64,000 nt of DNA from G965216255 sp965216255 (GCA_965216255.1 OZ244148.1:558001-622000), one strand, 5' to 3'; shown: positions 18,801 to 27,290, numbered from the stretch's first letter. Translations and numbers: made by a program. Notes: generated by a model from the letters alone, not told the origin.

Positions 18801-18987
18801 ATCACGCATCAAGATCCAGGTCTATGATCTGGCGGGGCGCCTTGTTACCACGCTCACGGACCGTGCGTACCAGTCCGGTACCCACGAGGTAGATTGGGAT
18901 GCAACCCGTCATGCCAGTGGGGTTTACCATTACCGCCTTGAGGCTGAGGGTGTCGTGCGTACAAAGAGCATGACGCTAGTCAAGTAA
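15805..18987 (+). CDS. Secreted sortilin/BNR-type beta-propeller with type IX sorting domain
   Basis: The ATG at 15805 gives an N-terminal hydrophobic segment (LLTGINAAVFLVLTILVL), a good signal or anchor; an in-frame upstream extension exists but starts before this signal. The body has repeated propeller blades marked by BNR or Asp-box motifs such as KTSDGGQSW, KTTDRGNTW, RSSDGGSSW, RTSDGGETW and FSEDSGASF. The last 85 residues form a type IX secretion sorting domain: FQLQQNYPNPFNASTTITF, IKIQVYDLAGRLV, GVYHYRLEAEG and a terminal KSMTLVK. By family knowledge it is exported by the T9SS and attached to or released from the surface; ligand or substrate is unknown. A strong terminator follows at 18996. 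Confidence 0.88.
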   Translation: MFNYRLLTGINAAVFLVLTILVLRPEGQPEKADMAEMPTEKSRRMDDFSHPDQFLAYHAAIRTAENGPVYPANYRMDAFTKAVAARKTPGRKLEWVERGPANVPGRTRALIVDPDDAFHQTWFVGSVGGGLWKTSDGGQSWQVLTDHLPNLSVSALAMADSDRDVIYMGTGEGFGNLDGIVGSGIFKTTDRGNTWTQLSSTTQGPDFLFVNRLAVDPGDANTVVAATNTGIYRSSDGGSSWDSVYMHEHRLRVQDLRARPDDFNTQFATVRGSAVLRSTDGGRTWEVSFDDFVSDVGRMELAIAPSNPIVVYMSVESSNGAQLYRTSDGGETWSHVVEAGSGETNWLGTQGWYDQTLAVHPFDVDHVFLGGVRLWETTMLPDTNEGRFLSDFEESNTFSFLDFVAFASGNYFGGRLQSGDVDDEILDVTPEDFVSVEIRFGPGRSQKAHRFAVSSTGGAAGDGGAGIAFADYQYRNYADVPFEVWDIDNSRQLMVSFRDQADDGVYDLKPEQTLGARDDQSREYLFIHGYEYNGTEPDERIAQDGGLIHKILYFMRPILAEDGLWDGANLPESVLRITAKSSTGLLRQTSEHPASGSVHVDHHNIIVIPIDESENLFSILNANDGGVYFSEDSGASFNPVRRGLNTTQFYGVDKRPGFNVYIAGSQDNGTWRSYNNPHSGQGWLEGPSGDGFDTVWHSEDANYMLASSQFNTVWRSTSGGRQFVEVEGPTDTDPFITVFGNSKDWPDRVFMVGSSGVWRSVDFGATWTVVPLSREAWDGHGTGKVDVALANPNEVWAGYRHDNQGPRTGMVHVSTDGGYTFNPVSVPDMAPEASISGIATHPNVDSTAYLLYSIYSMPKILRTTDLGQTWTDLSGFESGSPTSTNGFPNVAVYDLFVIPAMPNVIWAGTEIGIFVSEDDGESWEYSDSGMPAASIWQMRNVDNQLILATHGRGIWTLDLDIANAIEDVASDVPASFQLQQNYPNPFNASTTITFDAPQASRIKIQVYDLAGRLVTTLTDRAYQSGTHEVDWDATRHASGVYHYRLEAEGVVRTKSMTLVK

Positions 18988-18995
18988 GATGCCGC

Positions 18996-19032
18996 GCATT
19001 CCTGCGGGGCGGCGGTTGCCCCGCAGGAATGC
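18996..19032 (+). terminator. Rho-independent terminator after the propeller gene
   Basis: GCATTCCTGCGGGG (18996-19009) pairs perfectly with CCCCGCAGGAATGC (19019-19032) around a 9-base loop and is followed by CATTTTG. It starts nine bases after the stop codon. Confidence 0.85.
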
Positions 19033-19397
19033 CATTTTGAACGGCGCTGTCACAGGCGGCTCGCAAACGCATGCAGAGGGGGCAAGCCCTGAAGGCATGG
19101 CCTATGCTGAGATGCCTGCTGGTAGTGGTAGGGTGCCTACCGGCAAACGGAAGCGGGTAGGATCAGGTGACGGGGCCTGCCGGGCGTAGCGGATCAACGG
19201 AAATTTCACCTCCGTATTCGGATCGCGTCATGCCACGTTTTGCATCCTGACTTCGACGGTAACGCGAGGGCCGTGGTTTTGTAATAGGCGCACAGCAAGG
19301 CAAATAGGACTGGTAAATCGTCAATTCGTGAAAGTTGTGTTCAGGTCATGGTGTCGTCACAGTGCTCAGCAGGTCTATTCCGTATCTTACACCCATT
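19033..19397. other. Intergenic, no gene recognised
   Basis: No supported coding or RNA feature between the terminator and the first IS fragment. Confidence 0.4.
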
Positions 19398-19523
19398 ATG
19401 TTTGCGCGCACCCTCAGACGAAAAACTACCAAGAACGTCACCGTACAGATCGTGTACGGGTATAGAAATACCGAAGGCAAACCCCGGCTCAAGATCGTGC
19501 GCCACATGGGCAGCGCCCCCGAA
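19398..19523 (+). pseudogene. IS1634-like transposase N-terminal fragment
   Basis: The frame MFARTLRRKTTKNV, VQIVYGYRNTEGKPRL, KIVRHMGSAPE resembles the start of IS1634-type transposases (MFxR, then VQLVExYR, then VLxxLG). It ends exactly at an IS66-type terminus (GTAAGCG at 19524), so an IS66 element cut it. Confidence 0.55.
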
Positions 19524-19690
19524 GTAAGCGTCCGGTGAACCCCATCTTGTGAGGTGGCGGTGTGGTTGGGATCTTGTGTATGGACAATTCACAACGATCC
19601 CATGGGCAAGACGAGACGTAGTTCGCAGGAGATGTATCCGCTTGTGGGTAAGCGTCTGGGCAAGTACAGGGTAGGACAGACTACGCCCCT
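19524..19690 (+). mobile_element. IS66 left-end fragment with start of tnpA
   Basis: It begins with the terminus GTAAGCGTCCGGTGAACCCC, matching the tnpA-side ends of copies B and E. At 19602 a short frame MGKTRRSSQEMYPLV parallels the tnpA start MRQPRRTAEEMFPLV. Similarity then stops, so only about 165 bp of this element remain. Confidence 0.6.
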
Positions 19691-19857
19691 TTTGCGAGGG
19701 AGATCGGACTTGTAACGGGTGGGAGAGCTGACGATCTTTTCGGGTGTGGTCGGCTTGCCGCTAAGCGGATAGGTCCTTTTGCAGCCGGGCGCGTCCGGGG
19801 AAATTCACGGTCCGCACTGAATACACCGATACCTTCTGCAACCCGGAGCAGCTTGCC

Positions 19858-20030
19858 TTATGGCGGCAGGGCAGCCGCGGATGCTAGAGCTTGCTGCGCC
19901 TCTTGCCAGCGATGGGGCAAGAGGCGTGCCACGCGCTTGGCAGGATGAGTCGGAATGCGCTCCAGCACGTCGGCAAGCCAGGCCTCGGGATTTACTCCGT
20001 GCAGCTTGCACGTGCCGAGATACGATATAA
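19858..20030 (-). pseudogene. IS66 tnpC C-terminal fragment
   Basis: The minus strand reads YLGTCKLHGVNPEAWLADVL and ERIPTHPAKRVARLLPHRWQ, clearly homologous but not identical to the C-terminus of the TnpC copies elsewhere. Its upstream half is at 21416-21480, with an IS110 element between the two. Confidence 0.75.
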
Positions 20031-21142
20031 ACGCGTCGTGGCATTGACGGCGGCAGGATTCGAATTCGTGCACAAGAAGAGCATTGCGCTCTGCGTATAC
20101 GACAGCAGCGCGGGTGAGGTAGTCGACGAGCGGCAGTTGCCGAATGATATGCCGAAGATCCGCAAGTATATACGACAGGTGCAGCGGCGCGCTTAGGTGC
20201 TGCTACGAAGCATCTTCTTGCGGATTCGGCCTGCAACGTGCGCTGCAGGCGCAGGGCGTGCCGTGTGAAGTGATTGCTTCGTCATCCATTCCGCGCCGAT
20301 CAGGCGAGCGCGTCAAGACCGACCGGCGGGATGCCAGCAAGCTGGCCACGCTGTATGCCGCCGGACTGCTGAGGCCGGTGTGCGTACCGGAAGAGGAGCA
20401 GCAAGCAGCGCGATCCCTATTGCGCTGCCGCGCTGACCTGGCCGAGTCCATAACGCGAACCAAACAGCGGATCCTGTCTTTTCTTCAGACCCGGGGCTTT
20501 CGGTACACGGGCCCAACACATTGGACGAAAGTCTTTCGTAGGTGGCTCAGCGCCCTGCCCGTCGCGGCTGTGGACCACGTCACGCTGCAGACGTATCTGC
20601 ACAAGCTGGCGTATTTGGAGCAGGAAGTGCACAGACTGGAACAGCAGCTGGCGGAGGAAGCCGAAAAGGACCGCTACAGAGAGCCCGTGGGGGTGCTGAT
20701 GGCCTTCCGGGGCATTGGCCTTGTGACGGCCTTAACGCTGGCTTGCGAGTTGGGAGACATCCGTCGCTTCGCGCATCCGCGGCAGTTAATGGCGTATCTC
20801 GGCCTGGTGCCGAGCGAGTACAGCTCGGGCGATCACACGCAGCGCGGCTCCATCACAAAGACGGGCAACACGCATGTTCGCAAGGCGCTGGTGTCAACGG
20901 CATGGAAGTATGCAGCCCAACCGCGGTGCAGCAGAGTGCTGCGCGAACGGCAGAAGGGCGTCTCGGCCGAGGTCGTTCTACTGGCATGGAAGGCCCAGTG
21001 CCGGCTGTACAAGAGATTCCACAGACTGAGCCAGACGAAGTCGCGCTGTGTGGCCAACACGGCAGTGGCGCGTGAACTGGCGGGCTTTCTCTGGGAGGCA
21101 TTGCGTATGCACACGGGCTCGCCATTGCCGAAAGCCGCCTAA
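20031..21142 (+). pseudogene. IS110-family transposase with N-terminal frameshift
   Basis: The N-terminal part (FVHKKSIALCVYDSSAGEVV, then NDMPKIRKYIRQVQRR) ends in a TAG at about 20194 and the protein continues in another frame (LRCCYEASSCGFGLQRAL, IPRRSGERVKTDRRDASKLA). One base change rejoins them. The C-terminal transposase_20 part is complete, with FRGIGLVTALTLACELGD, LMAYLGLVPSEYSSG and GSITKTGNTHVRKALV. IS110 transposases are DEDD enzymes guided by a bridge RNA. The first acidic residue, expected just before VHKKS, reads EF instead of D, so activity is doubtful even apart from the frameshift. The 5' boundary is inferred from the interrupted tnpC. Confidence 0.75.
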
Positions 21143-21415
21143 ACTGTATCTTGCAACCAAAGAAATGGCCTATGGAGAAGTGATCGGGCACGGTAGGAGA
21201 ACCCACGAAACTACCTTTGCGATAGCCAGCTCTCTTGCCGGTGAGTGCGCGTCAACAGATAGTGGCAGCTCCGGACGAAACCGAAATCATGCGTTATGGT
21301 CCTTAGGGGCTTAGCACGCGTATACCAGATTGATTAGCCGTCGAAGCCGCCCGGTCGCTTCTCCAGAGGTCAAGCCAAGACTGTTCATGTATTCTTCACT
21401 TGACATATTGTCCTA
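21143..21415 (+). other. Non-coding 3' end of the IS110 element
   Basis: About 270 bp lie between the transposase stop and the point where the interrupted IS66 tnpC resumes. IS110/IS1111 elements carry a non-coding end that makes a bridge RNA, so this stretch is a candidate. No structure was computed. Confidence 0.35.
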
Positions 21416-22207
21416 CTATACCAAGTAGTTCTTGCGTCCCACGGCAAGCGGGCGTATCACATTCTCGACCAGATTGTTTGCCTGTGTCTCGGGGCAGACA
21501 AGGAAATAACGAAGGAAGCCCGGATTGAGCTTCGCCGGATCGGGGCGGATGATCGCCACATGGTGGTTCACGCGGGCAGGCAGGATCTGTGGGTCGACTT
21601 GGCACGCGCGCGCGCCGGAATCTCCTGTGATATTGAGTAGTACGTCTCTTTCTAGAACCTCTACTCCGGCGAGTCCGAAGGCGTGTTGCTCACTGATGTA
21701 CGCGAGGCCATCGTGACGAAAACTCTCATTGAGTACGTTCTGGCTTCGGATCAACGTGTACTGTCCGCTCGGTAAGTAGACATCGTTTCCACCGCGCGGC
21801 GTCGCTCCGCTGCCAATCTTGGTGCACGCCCGACCAAGGTTTATCGATACCCAGTCACCCGGACAGCCGAGGTTTGGCGAAGAATCGTACCCTTCGTCAC
21901 GTGTGGGACGTTCGTACCACTCGATACCTTGCCGCCGGATATGTTCTCGCATCGTTCGGTCTTGTATCGAGCTGTACAGCACGAGATCGACCGACTGGGC
22001 CATCGGAACCTCGTCCAACGCGGCGGCAAGACGGGCCTGATCCGTCAGCGTCAGCCGGTCGCCAAACAACGCGATGTCCACGTCGGACGACACGGTGTTC
22101 GTTCCGGTAGCTCTTGATCCGAACAGCACGGCCCGTTCCACGCGGTCGTTGGCCACGATCTTGGCGATGATCGCCTCGCGATGCATGTCCTTAAGACCGT
22201 CCGTCAT
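21416..22207 (-). pseudogene. MNT nucleotidyltransferase fused in frame to HsdS N-terminal half and an IS66 tnpC scrap
   Basis: Residues 1-100 are a minimal nucleotidyltransferase of the MntA antitoxin type, with VLFGSRATGTNTVSSDVDIA (the GS-x10-DxD motif). From about residue 112 the frame enters a type I specificity subunit: GDWVSINLGRACTKIGSGAT, YTLIRSQNVLNESF and VEVLERDVLLNITGDS belong to the first target-recognition domain of HsdS. The final 22 residues (NNLVENVIRPLAVGRKNYL) are IS66 TnpC sequence, so the second half of hsdS was lost to an IS66. The start overlaps the HEPN gene (ATGA). Whether the MNT-HsdS fusion is original or secondary is unclear. Confidence 0.75.
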
Positions 22208-22617
22208 GGCGTTCGCCTGGCGTCCAGACTCCGGTAGAGTCGCAAGAGGACGGGGTAGTAGCGTTCCTTGATCAGCGTTTCCGCTTCCAGAGCCACGTCT
22301 CTCCAGCTTGTATGGCTCAAAAGGTTGCGCTTGTCCAGGGCGTCGAGCAGGGTCTCACAGTCGTTCTCGTCGATGTAGTCGGCCTCGAAGCTCTTGCGGA
22401 TCACCACGCGCGGCACCTTCACGTCATGCCCCTCATAGAAGAGCAGGTCCTTGAGAACTTTCCACGCCAGCTCGAAACAGAACTCGAACGTCTTGATCAG
22501 ACCGGCCTGCTCAAGGTCGTCGTACCGCTCGCGCTCGCAAGCGTTGGTCAGTAGCACGAGCGCTGTCGCGAAGTTGTCTAGCCGCTGCTGCCAGCGCTGC
22601 TCGTCGGAATTGCTCAC
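22204..22617 (-). CDS. HEPN-type nucleotidyltransferase substrate-binding protein (HI0074 family)
   Basis: The 137-residue protein starts at GTG 22617, inside the hsdM stop (GTGA overlap), and ends in the ATGA start of the MNT gene. It has DNFATALVLLTNACERE, GLIKTFEFCFELAWKVLKDL, VIRKSFEADYI and LDKRNLLSHTS, the pattern of HI0074/HEPN proteins that pair with MNT nucleotidyltransferases. In such pairs the HEPN protein is an RNase toxin (RNxxH, here RNLLSH) that is kept inactive by AMPylation by the MNT partner. The embedding between hsdM and hsdS suggests the pair guards, or hitchhikes in, the restriction operon. Confidence 0.85.
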   Translation of the reverse strand: MSNSDEQRWQQRLDNFATALVLLTNACERERYDDLEQAGLIKTFEFCFELAWKVLKDLLFYEGHDVKVPRVVIRKSFEADYIDENDCETLLDALDKRNLLSHTSWRDVALEAETLIKERYYPVLLRLYRSLDARRTP

Positions 22618-23345
22618 GGCCCCCTGCCTGCGAATCCCAACGCCTTCAGGTTCTGAGTGATCGCGGCATCGAGCCGTGTGCCTTCGTCTTGCTGCTCGCG
22701 AAGCTCGGCGACCAGCCGATTCATCTTGTTCTCGAACGGTTCGCCGTCATGCTCTTGTGGCTCCATACCAACATAGCGGCCCGGCGTAAGCGCGTAGCCG
22801 TGCTTGCGCACCTCGTCCAGCGAGGCGCTCTTACAGAAGCCGGAAACATCGACGTAGCCGTCCTCTTCCGTCCGCCTCCGCCATGCGTGGTAGGTGTCTG
22901 CCATACGGGCGATGTCCTCGTCGGTCAGTTCGCGGTGCGTCCGGTCCACCATCCGGCCAAGCTTGCGGGCATCAACGAACAGGATCTCGCCCTGTCTCTT
23001 GCGCCGCCGCGCCACAAACAACAGGCAGGCGGGAATCTGGGTCGAGTAGAAGAGCTGGCCGGACAGGGCAACCATACAATCCACCAGATCCTCCTCGACC
23101 AAATTCTTCCGGATCGCCTTCTCGTTCGACTGATTCGATGACATCGAGCCATTGGCAAGCACGAAGCCGGCGGTGCCGTGGGGGGCTAGATGATGCACCA
23201 TGTGCTGCACCCACGTGAAGTTGGCGTTGCCTTTTGGCGGAACGCCGTACTGCCAGCGTCTGTCACGAGTGAGTCGCTCGCCACCCCAATTTGAGGCATT
23301 GAATGGCGGATTGGCGAGGATAAATCCCCGATCATACTACTCGTT
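22614..23345 (-). pseudogene. hsdM: Type I restriction-modification methyltransferase HsdM, 5' end missing
   Basis: The open frame begins at about 23345 without a start and reads DRGFILANPPFNASNWGGER, where NPPF is the catalytic motif IV of N6-adenine methyltransferases. It then reads ANFTWVQHMVHHLAPHGTAG and the rest of the HsdM C-terminal half, ending in LKALGFAGRGP. The N-terminal helical domain and the AdoMet-binding motif I are absent, so the protein cannot be complete. No hsdR is present in the window. The operon order hsdM-HEPN-MNT-hsdS is retained with stop/start overlaps. Confidence 0.85.
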
Positions 23346-23837
23346 TCGGCTTGCACTCATTCCCTGGCCGGGGGAATGCTCGGCGCTGCCTTCGCGGTCA
23401 TAGTTCCATGCTGTGGACTAGGTCGCATTGTCACGGCTCGCCACAATCCGGGCCGTTCGGCAATCAACTAGAAGCCACTTCGAATGCCACCTCGATTACC
23501 GAACGAGCCATTCAGAAATTGAAGCTGCGACAAGAGGTGATAATGCCCTATTCTTGACCACGCGCAATGCCACCTTTGCAGCTCTTGGAAACGCATTCGT
23601 TCGACCAGTCGCAGTAAACGGCAGGGATCCATCCGAATGAACTTTATACCGTGCCGTTTACTCGTACCGCTGCAAACGAATCTCGCGACAAGTTCCACGA
23701 ATCGGGCAATTTTGCACACTCAACTCCGACGGCCGTCTAGGAGTGCATATCTCTATCAGACCTTTACCCACAATCGCCCGGCGCGTAGACAGCACCCACC
23801 AATTCTCGCTTTGCCCAGCCATGAAACCGGTCCAGAA
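23346..23837. other. Junction region with no recognised gene
   Basis: This stretch lies between the truncated hsdM and the end of the cytochrome gene. No protein or RNA feature could be recognised. It is where the missing 5' half of hsdM would have been. Confidence 0.4.
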
Positions 23838-26513
23838 TCATCGGGCCATGTAGGGCGATACTACCTGCGCAAGCCCGTGGAAGTGAATGGGCTGCACCTC
23901 GCGATTCGCCATGGGGTGCCGCTGCTTGAAGGGCCCCGTCACGGCCATCGCCTCTTCATCATCCTTGTGATACTGGTACAGTGCCTGCGCCGCTGCATGC
24001 TCTTCGCTTCTGCCAAGAGCCGCCAGCGTCAGCATTCTGTTGTAGAGTGCGCCAATATCTTCCGGATCTATCATGAGCACGCGCTCTATCCAATCCAGGG
24101 CTTCCTCATAGTCTCCTGCAAGGTAGTGTACACGGGCTATCCCGCGAAGTAAAACTCTATCCGCTGGATAGGTGTCATAAACCCGCATCCATTCTGCCAG
24201 TGCCTCGTCATACAAGCCGTTTGCCTTCAGCAATTCTCCCCTAAAAAAAGCGGTCTTCAGGTAGTCGGGCCGCCGCCGCTCGGCCTCTTCCAATGCCGCC
24301 GCCGCACGTGCCAGCTGCCCTTCATCAAGATACACGCGGGCCTGGTTCACGGGCCCTTCCGGGCTATCCTCCTCCAGTTCAGCGACCCGTTCGAAGGCCT
24401 GAAGCGCCCCTCTGGTGTCATCTTCAAGAAATAGCCCGATACCGTAGTCATTCCAGCGCTCCCAGAGCGGGTAACGTGTACTATCGCGTTTCTGCGCGCT
24501 CCGCAGAGCCTCTGCCATTGCCGTCACCGGCAGCAGGGGAACGTCGGCCTCCGCTAGCTCCCAGCGGCGCAGGTCGACCTCCCTGCGTGCAAGTGAATCC
24601 GCCTGACCTTCCCCTACGCGGCCGCGAAAGGCCCAGTTGTGAAAGTACCACTTGAATTTGCGGTGATTAAAGGTGGCCTTGAGCGCCATAACAGGGGCCC
24701 CGGGCGGCACGACAAACCGGTAGTGCACGGTATGAGCCGTGCCGGGTGAAATAGCGTTGAGATATACCGTTGCAATCCAGTCCTGCGCGTTACGCCGGTT
24801 GATGGCCTGACTTGCGCGATCTACCTGAACGGCGCCCCAATAGTGCGCGGTGGAATCGACCTTCCCTGATCCATCCAACTGCCCGGAAGCCAGGATGGGC
24901 CTACCGCCCGCACCCAGACCCACGAGCTCCAGCCACAACTCATTGGAATCGTTGGTGCCGCCAGGCAACAGGTGACCCACGGCACGGTTGCGGACGACAA
25001 CAGTCACTTCCACGTCATCGCCCGGTCGCAGTACGGGCATTTCATCTTCCGGCCCGTAGGTCCGACCCCGCACGGTAATCTGAAAAATATCCACCGTAGC
25101 CGACTTCTGGAGCAGTTCCTGCGTCCCCTTCAACTGCTCGTCGTGGCCATTCAGAAACGGTAGCGCCGTGTTGGCGGCAAAGAATTGGTGGCTGCGAATA
25201 AAGCCTCCGTCATTGCCCTGGTCTTCGGAGGCAACAGGGGGCATATGACAGTCAACGCAACCCAGTGGCTCCGTTGGCAGATAGAAGGATCGGACCGTGT
25301 TCCCTGAAGTACCGCTACTTTGCCAGGCATCGTATTCATTCTGGCCCCGCTTCCACCGATAATTGTTTACGTTGGGCGGTAGTCCCACCTTGTGGCATGT
25401 TCCACAATACTCCGCTGTCCGGTGCATTGGTTTGAGCATGGCCCGCCGATGCGGCTCAGGCTTGGCCCGGACCATCGTGTTATGCACGTACTTGCCAAGG
25501 CCATCCTGGGCCCGCGCAAACGGATACAAGTCGGGGGCGGCCATGACATAGCGCCCATTGCCCCTGACATCTCTGAGTGCCTCGATCGCATGGCAGGAAA
25601 GGCAGGTCAATCCGGCCTGGGCGGTCGGGTGATCCATATCCAGTGGAATTCCGTCCGCAAATCGTCCCGTAAACAGCACAAGCGGATCATGGCAGGAGGC
25701 ACACCACCGCACCGGGTCATTGCCTGAGCGTTCCACCATCGCCTCTACGGACTTGCGATAGTAGACGTTATTGAAAGAGGAAAAACGATGGGCCGATGTC
25801 TCCCACTGTGCTACCACATCCGGGTGGCAGCCCGCCTGCCCACACATGGCAGACCCCGCAAGATCTTCATCCCCCATATAGTCGCTTGCCAAGAGTATTG
25901 CCTCTGAAGAAGACAGAGGATCTCCCTCTACCGTAGCCAAAAACACCGCCCCTCCCCTGTTCATCCACGACACCGCTACAACCAGCACCATTGCCGCGCA
26001 TCCAACGAGCATCGTGACCGCAAGCGGATGCCGAAGCGCGCGCAGCCGGCTCTTTCCCAGTTCCTGCTTCCATTCGAGAAACCGGTAGCGCACACCTCGC
26101 TTCATCGAGACATGCACACCAAATGCAGCCGCGGTAGAAAAAACTGCAGCGATATGAAGCTGCAGGATTATGCCTCCCTCCGTACTGGAGCCTAGCAATA
26201 CCAGCCCAAATCCTGTGGTAAGCAAGAGCAGCAGCGAGGCTGCCGTAAATACACCGGCCCCTGCAGCCTTCCAGTTGCGCTTTATGGGCATCTTCGCCAC
26301 ATGAAGCGTCAAGAATACCACCGAAGGCAGCACAAACAGCGTCCCAAGCACAATGTGCAACAGGACGTTACTCATGTATACGAGCGCCGTCGAACGCTCG
26401 AACAGGAAGACAAGCAGGCTATTTACGAGTAGCACGACGTAACCGCCGAGCAGGACGGCTACTAGCCTGCGCTGTCGCCTGGGAATTCGGATGTACCTGG
26501 TACGACGCGCCAT
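23838..26513 (-). CDS. Membrane-bound multihaem c-type cytochrome with C-terminal TPRs
   Basis: The 891-residue protein has about four or five N-terminal membrane helices (for example VAVLLGGYVVLLVNSLLVFL, LHIVLGTLFVLPSVVFLTL, LLLLTTGFGLVLLGS) up to residue 190. The periplasmic part has haem sites CGQAGCH (CX4CH), CASCH, CLSCH, CGTCH and CVDCH between residues 225 and 440, so five c-haems. After a beta-rich middle with GHLLPGGTNDSNELWLE, the last 220 residues are tetratricopeptide repeats (YDEALAEWMRVYDTYPADR, YEEALDWIERVLMIDPED). The type is seen in multihaem proteins of unknown redox partner. An electron-transfer role across the periplasm is inferred. The gene appears intact and its codon use is even, unlike the surrounding debris. 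Confidence 0.85.
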   Translation of the reverse strand: MARRTRYIRIPRRQRRLVAVLLGGYVVLLVNSLLVFLFERSTALVYMSNVLLHIVLGTLFVLPSVVFLTLHVAKMPIKRNWKAAGAGVFTAASLLLLLTTGFGLVLLGSSTEGGIILQLHIAAVFSTAAAFGVHVSMKRGVRYRFLEWKQELGKSRLRALRHPLAVTMLVGCAAMVLVVAVSWMNRGGAVFLATVEGDPLSSSEAILLASDYMGDEDLAGSAMCGQAGCHPDVVAQWETSAHRFSSFNNVYYRKSVEAMVERSGNDPVRWCASCHDPLVLFTGRFADGIPLDMDHPTAQAGLTCLSCHAIEALRDVRGNGRYVMAAPDLYPFARAQDGLGKYVHNTMVRAKPEPHRRAMLKPMHRTAEYCGTCHKVGLPPNVNNYRWKRGQNEYDAWQSSGTSGNTVRSFYLPTEPLGCVDCHMPPVASEDQGNDGGFIRSHQFFAANTALPFLNGHDEQLKGTQELLQKSATVDIFQITVRGRTYGPEDEMPVLRPGDDVEVTVVVRNRAVGHLLPGGTNDSNELWLELVGLGAGGRPILASGQLDGSGKVDSTAHYWGAVQVDRASQAINRRNAQDWIATVYLNAISPGTAHTVHYRFVVPPGAPVMALKATFNHRKFKWYFHNWAFRGRVGEGQADSLARREVDLRRWELAEADVPLLPVTAMAEALRSAQKRDSTRYPLWERWNDYGIGLFLEDDTRGALQAFERVAELEEDSPEGPVNQARVYLDEGQLARAAAALEEAERRRPDYLKTAFFRGELLKANGLYDEALAEWMRVYDTYPADRVLLRGIARVHYLAGDYEEALDWIERVLMIDPEDIGALYNRMLTLAALGRSEEHAAAQALYQYHKDDEEAMAVTGPFKQRHPMANREVQPIHFHGLAQVVSPYMAR

Positions 26514-26570
26514 TTCACAGACCTACCGTCTGCCGTCTACGATAGGGAGCATCAAAGGTTTGTCGCCGCA

Positions 26571-26860
26571 TCAGTAGAAGGATGCCGGCCAGGACGTCTC
26601 CACTCCCCGCCTGGCCAGGACCTCCTGAAATCTACCCATGTGCCCGGACGTTGCCCTTACCGCTCTTGGCGCCACAGCGTGCCGCACGCAGTAGGCCGCA
26701 AGACTTCCCGCCGCCTCCCTGATATTCCATTCCACGGGATGCAGCCGGTAGCATCCGTTGGTGATATGGGTCACTCCCAGGTTCTTGCAGGCAGCAAGGA
26801 GGTTGTCCATACGCTACGGCAGCAGCGCCCCGAGCGGGATTTCGAACGGCAGCGTGGCTA
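26571..26860 (-). pseudogene. 3' remnant of an FAD-dependent oxidoreductase
   Basis: Reading on the minus strand gives PFEIPLGALLP, a TAG at 26814-26816, then RMDNLLAACKNLGVTHITNG, CYRLHPVEWNIREAAGSLAA and GRFQEVLARRGVETSWP. This is the conserved C-terminal end of the FAD-dependent oxidoreductase family with the NGCYRLHPVEWNIGE block. A CAG-to-TAG change explains the stop. The N-terminal FAD-binding part is absent; a CRISPR-like repeat begins ten bases upstream. Confidence 0.65.
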
Positions 26861-26870
26861 TATTAATATA

Positions 26871-26960
26871 GTTGTCCCCGCGCGTAGAGGGATGAAGAGT
26901 CTGTGTCCACAACAGCCAAGCCCGTTACCTGGTTGTCTCCGCACGTAGAGGGATGAAGAT
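26871..26960 (+). CRISPR. Two-repeat CRISPR relic, type I-E-like repeats
   Basis: GTTGTCCCCGCGCGTAGAGG followed by GATGAAGAG (26871-26899) recurs as GTTGTCTCCGCACGTAGAGG followed by GATGAAGAT (26932-26960). There are three differences in 29 bases. The period is 61 bp, so the spacer is 32 bp, the usual type I-E spacing. The repeat resembles the type I-E consensus (GTGTTCCCCGCGC...GGGGATGAACC), although the stem is imperfect. No third repeat is found 61 bp on either side, and no cas gene is in the window. Confidence 0.6.
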
Positions 26961-27290
26961 CCAGGCGATAGCTGCCCACACCGACGCTGTCAGCAAAGTG
27001 TACGGTTCGCAGCAAGTCCAACGCTAACCCTACCCTTGGTCCACTTCTCGGACTTGACATGATGTCGCATCTTTGATTTTCCGGCCTGTTTAGCAGAATT
27101 GCGATCTTGCCTGGGAGGTCAGAACGCAGCCACTTTGGCCGTGGAACTTGGATTCAATGCCCGGAATATGGGCCGGCGTTAAAACGGCTTGGTCTTTCGC
27201 AAAAGGGCCAAGCTCGAATGCATATCGATATAGCGCTTTCGAGGCATTATGGTGCCTGAGCGTTGTCTGTTCTGTCCCGTTTTCATCGCG
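26961..27290. other. Intergenic, no gene recognised
   Basis: No coding or RNA pattern recognised between the CRISPR relic and the intron-associated hairpin. Confidence 0.35.

Noticed and set aside
26802..26830. GTTGTCC match as a possible third CRISPR repeat
   Set aside because: It is 69 bp, not 61 bp, before the first repeat, only seven bases match, and it lies within the oxidoreductase coding frame.
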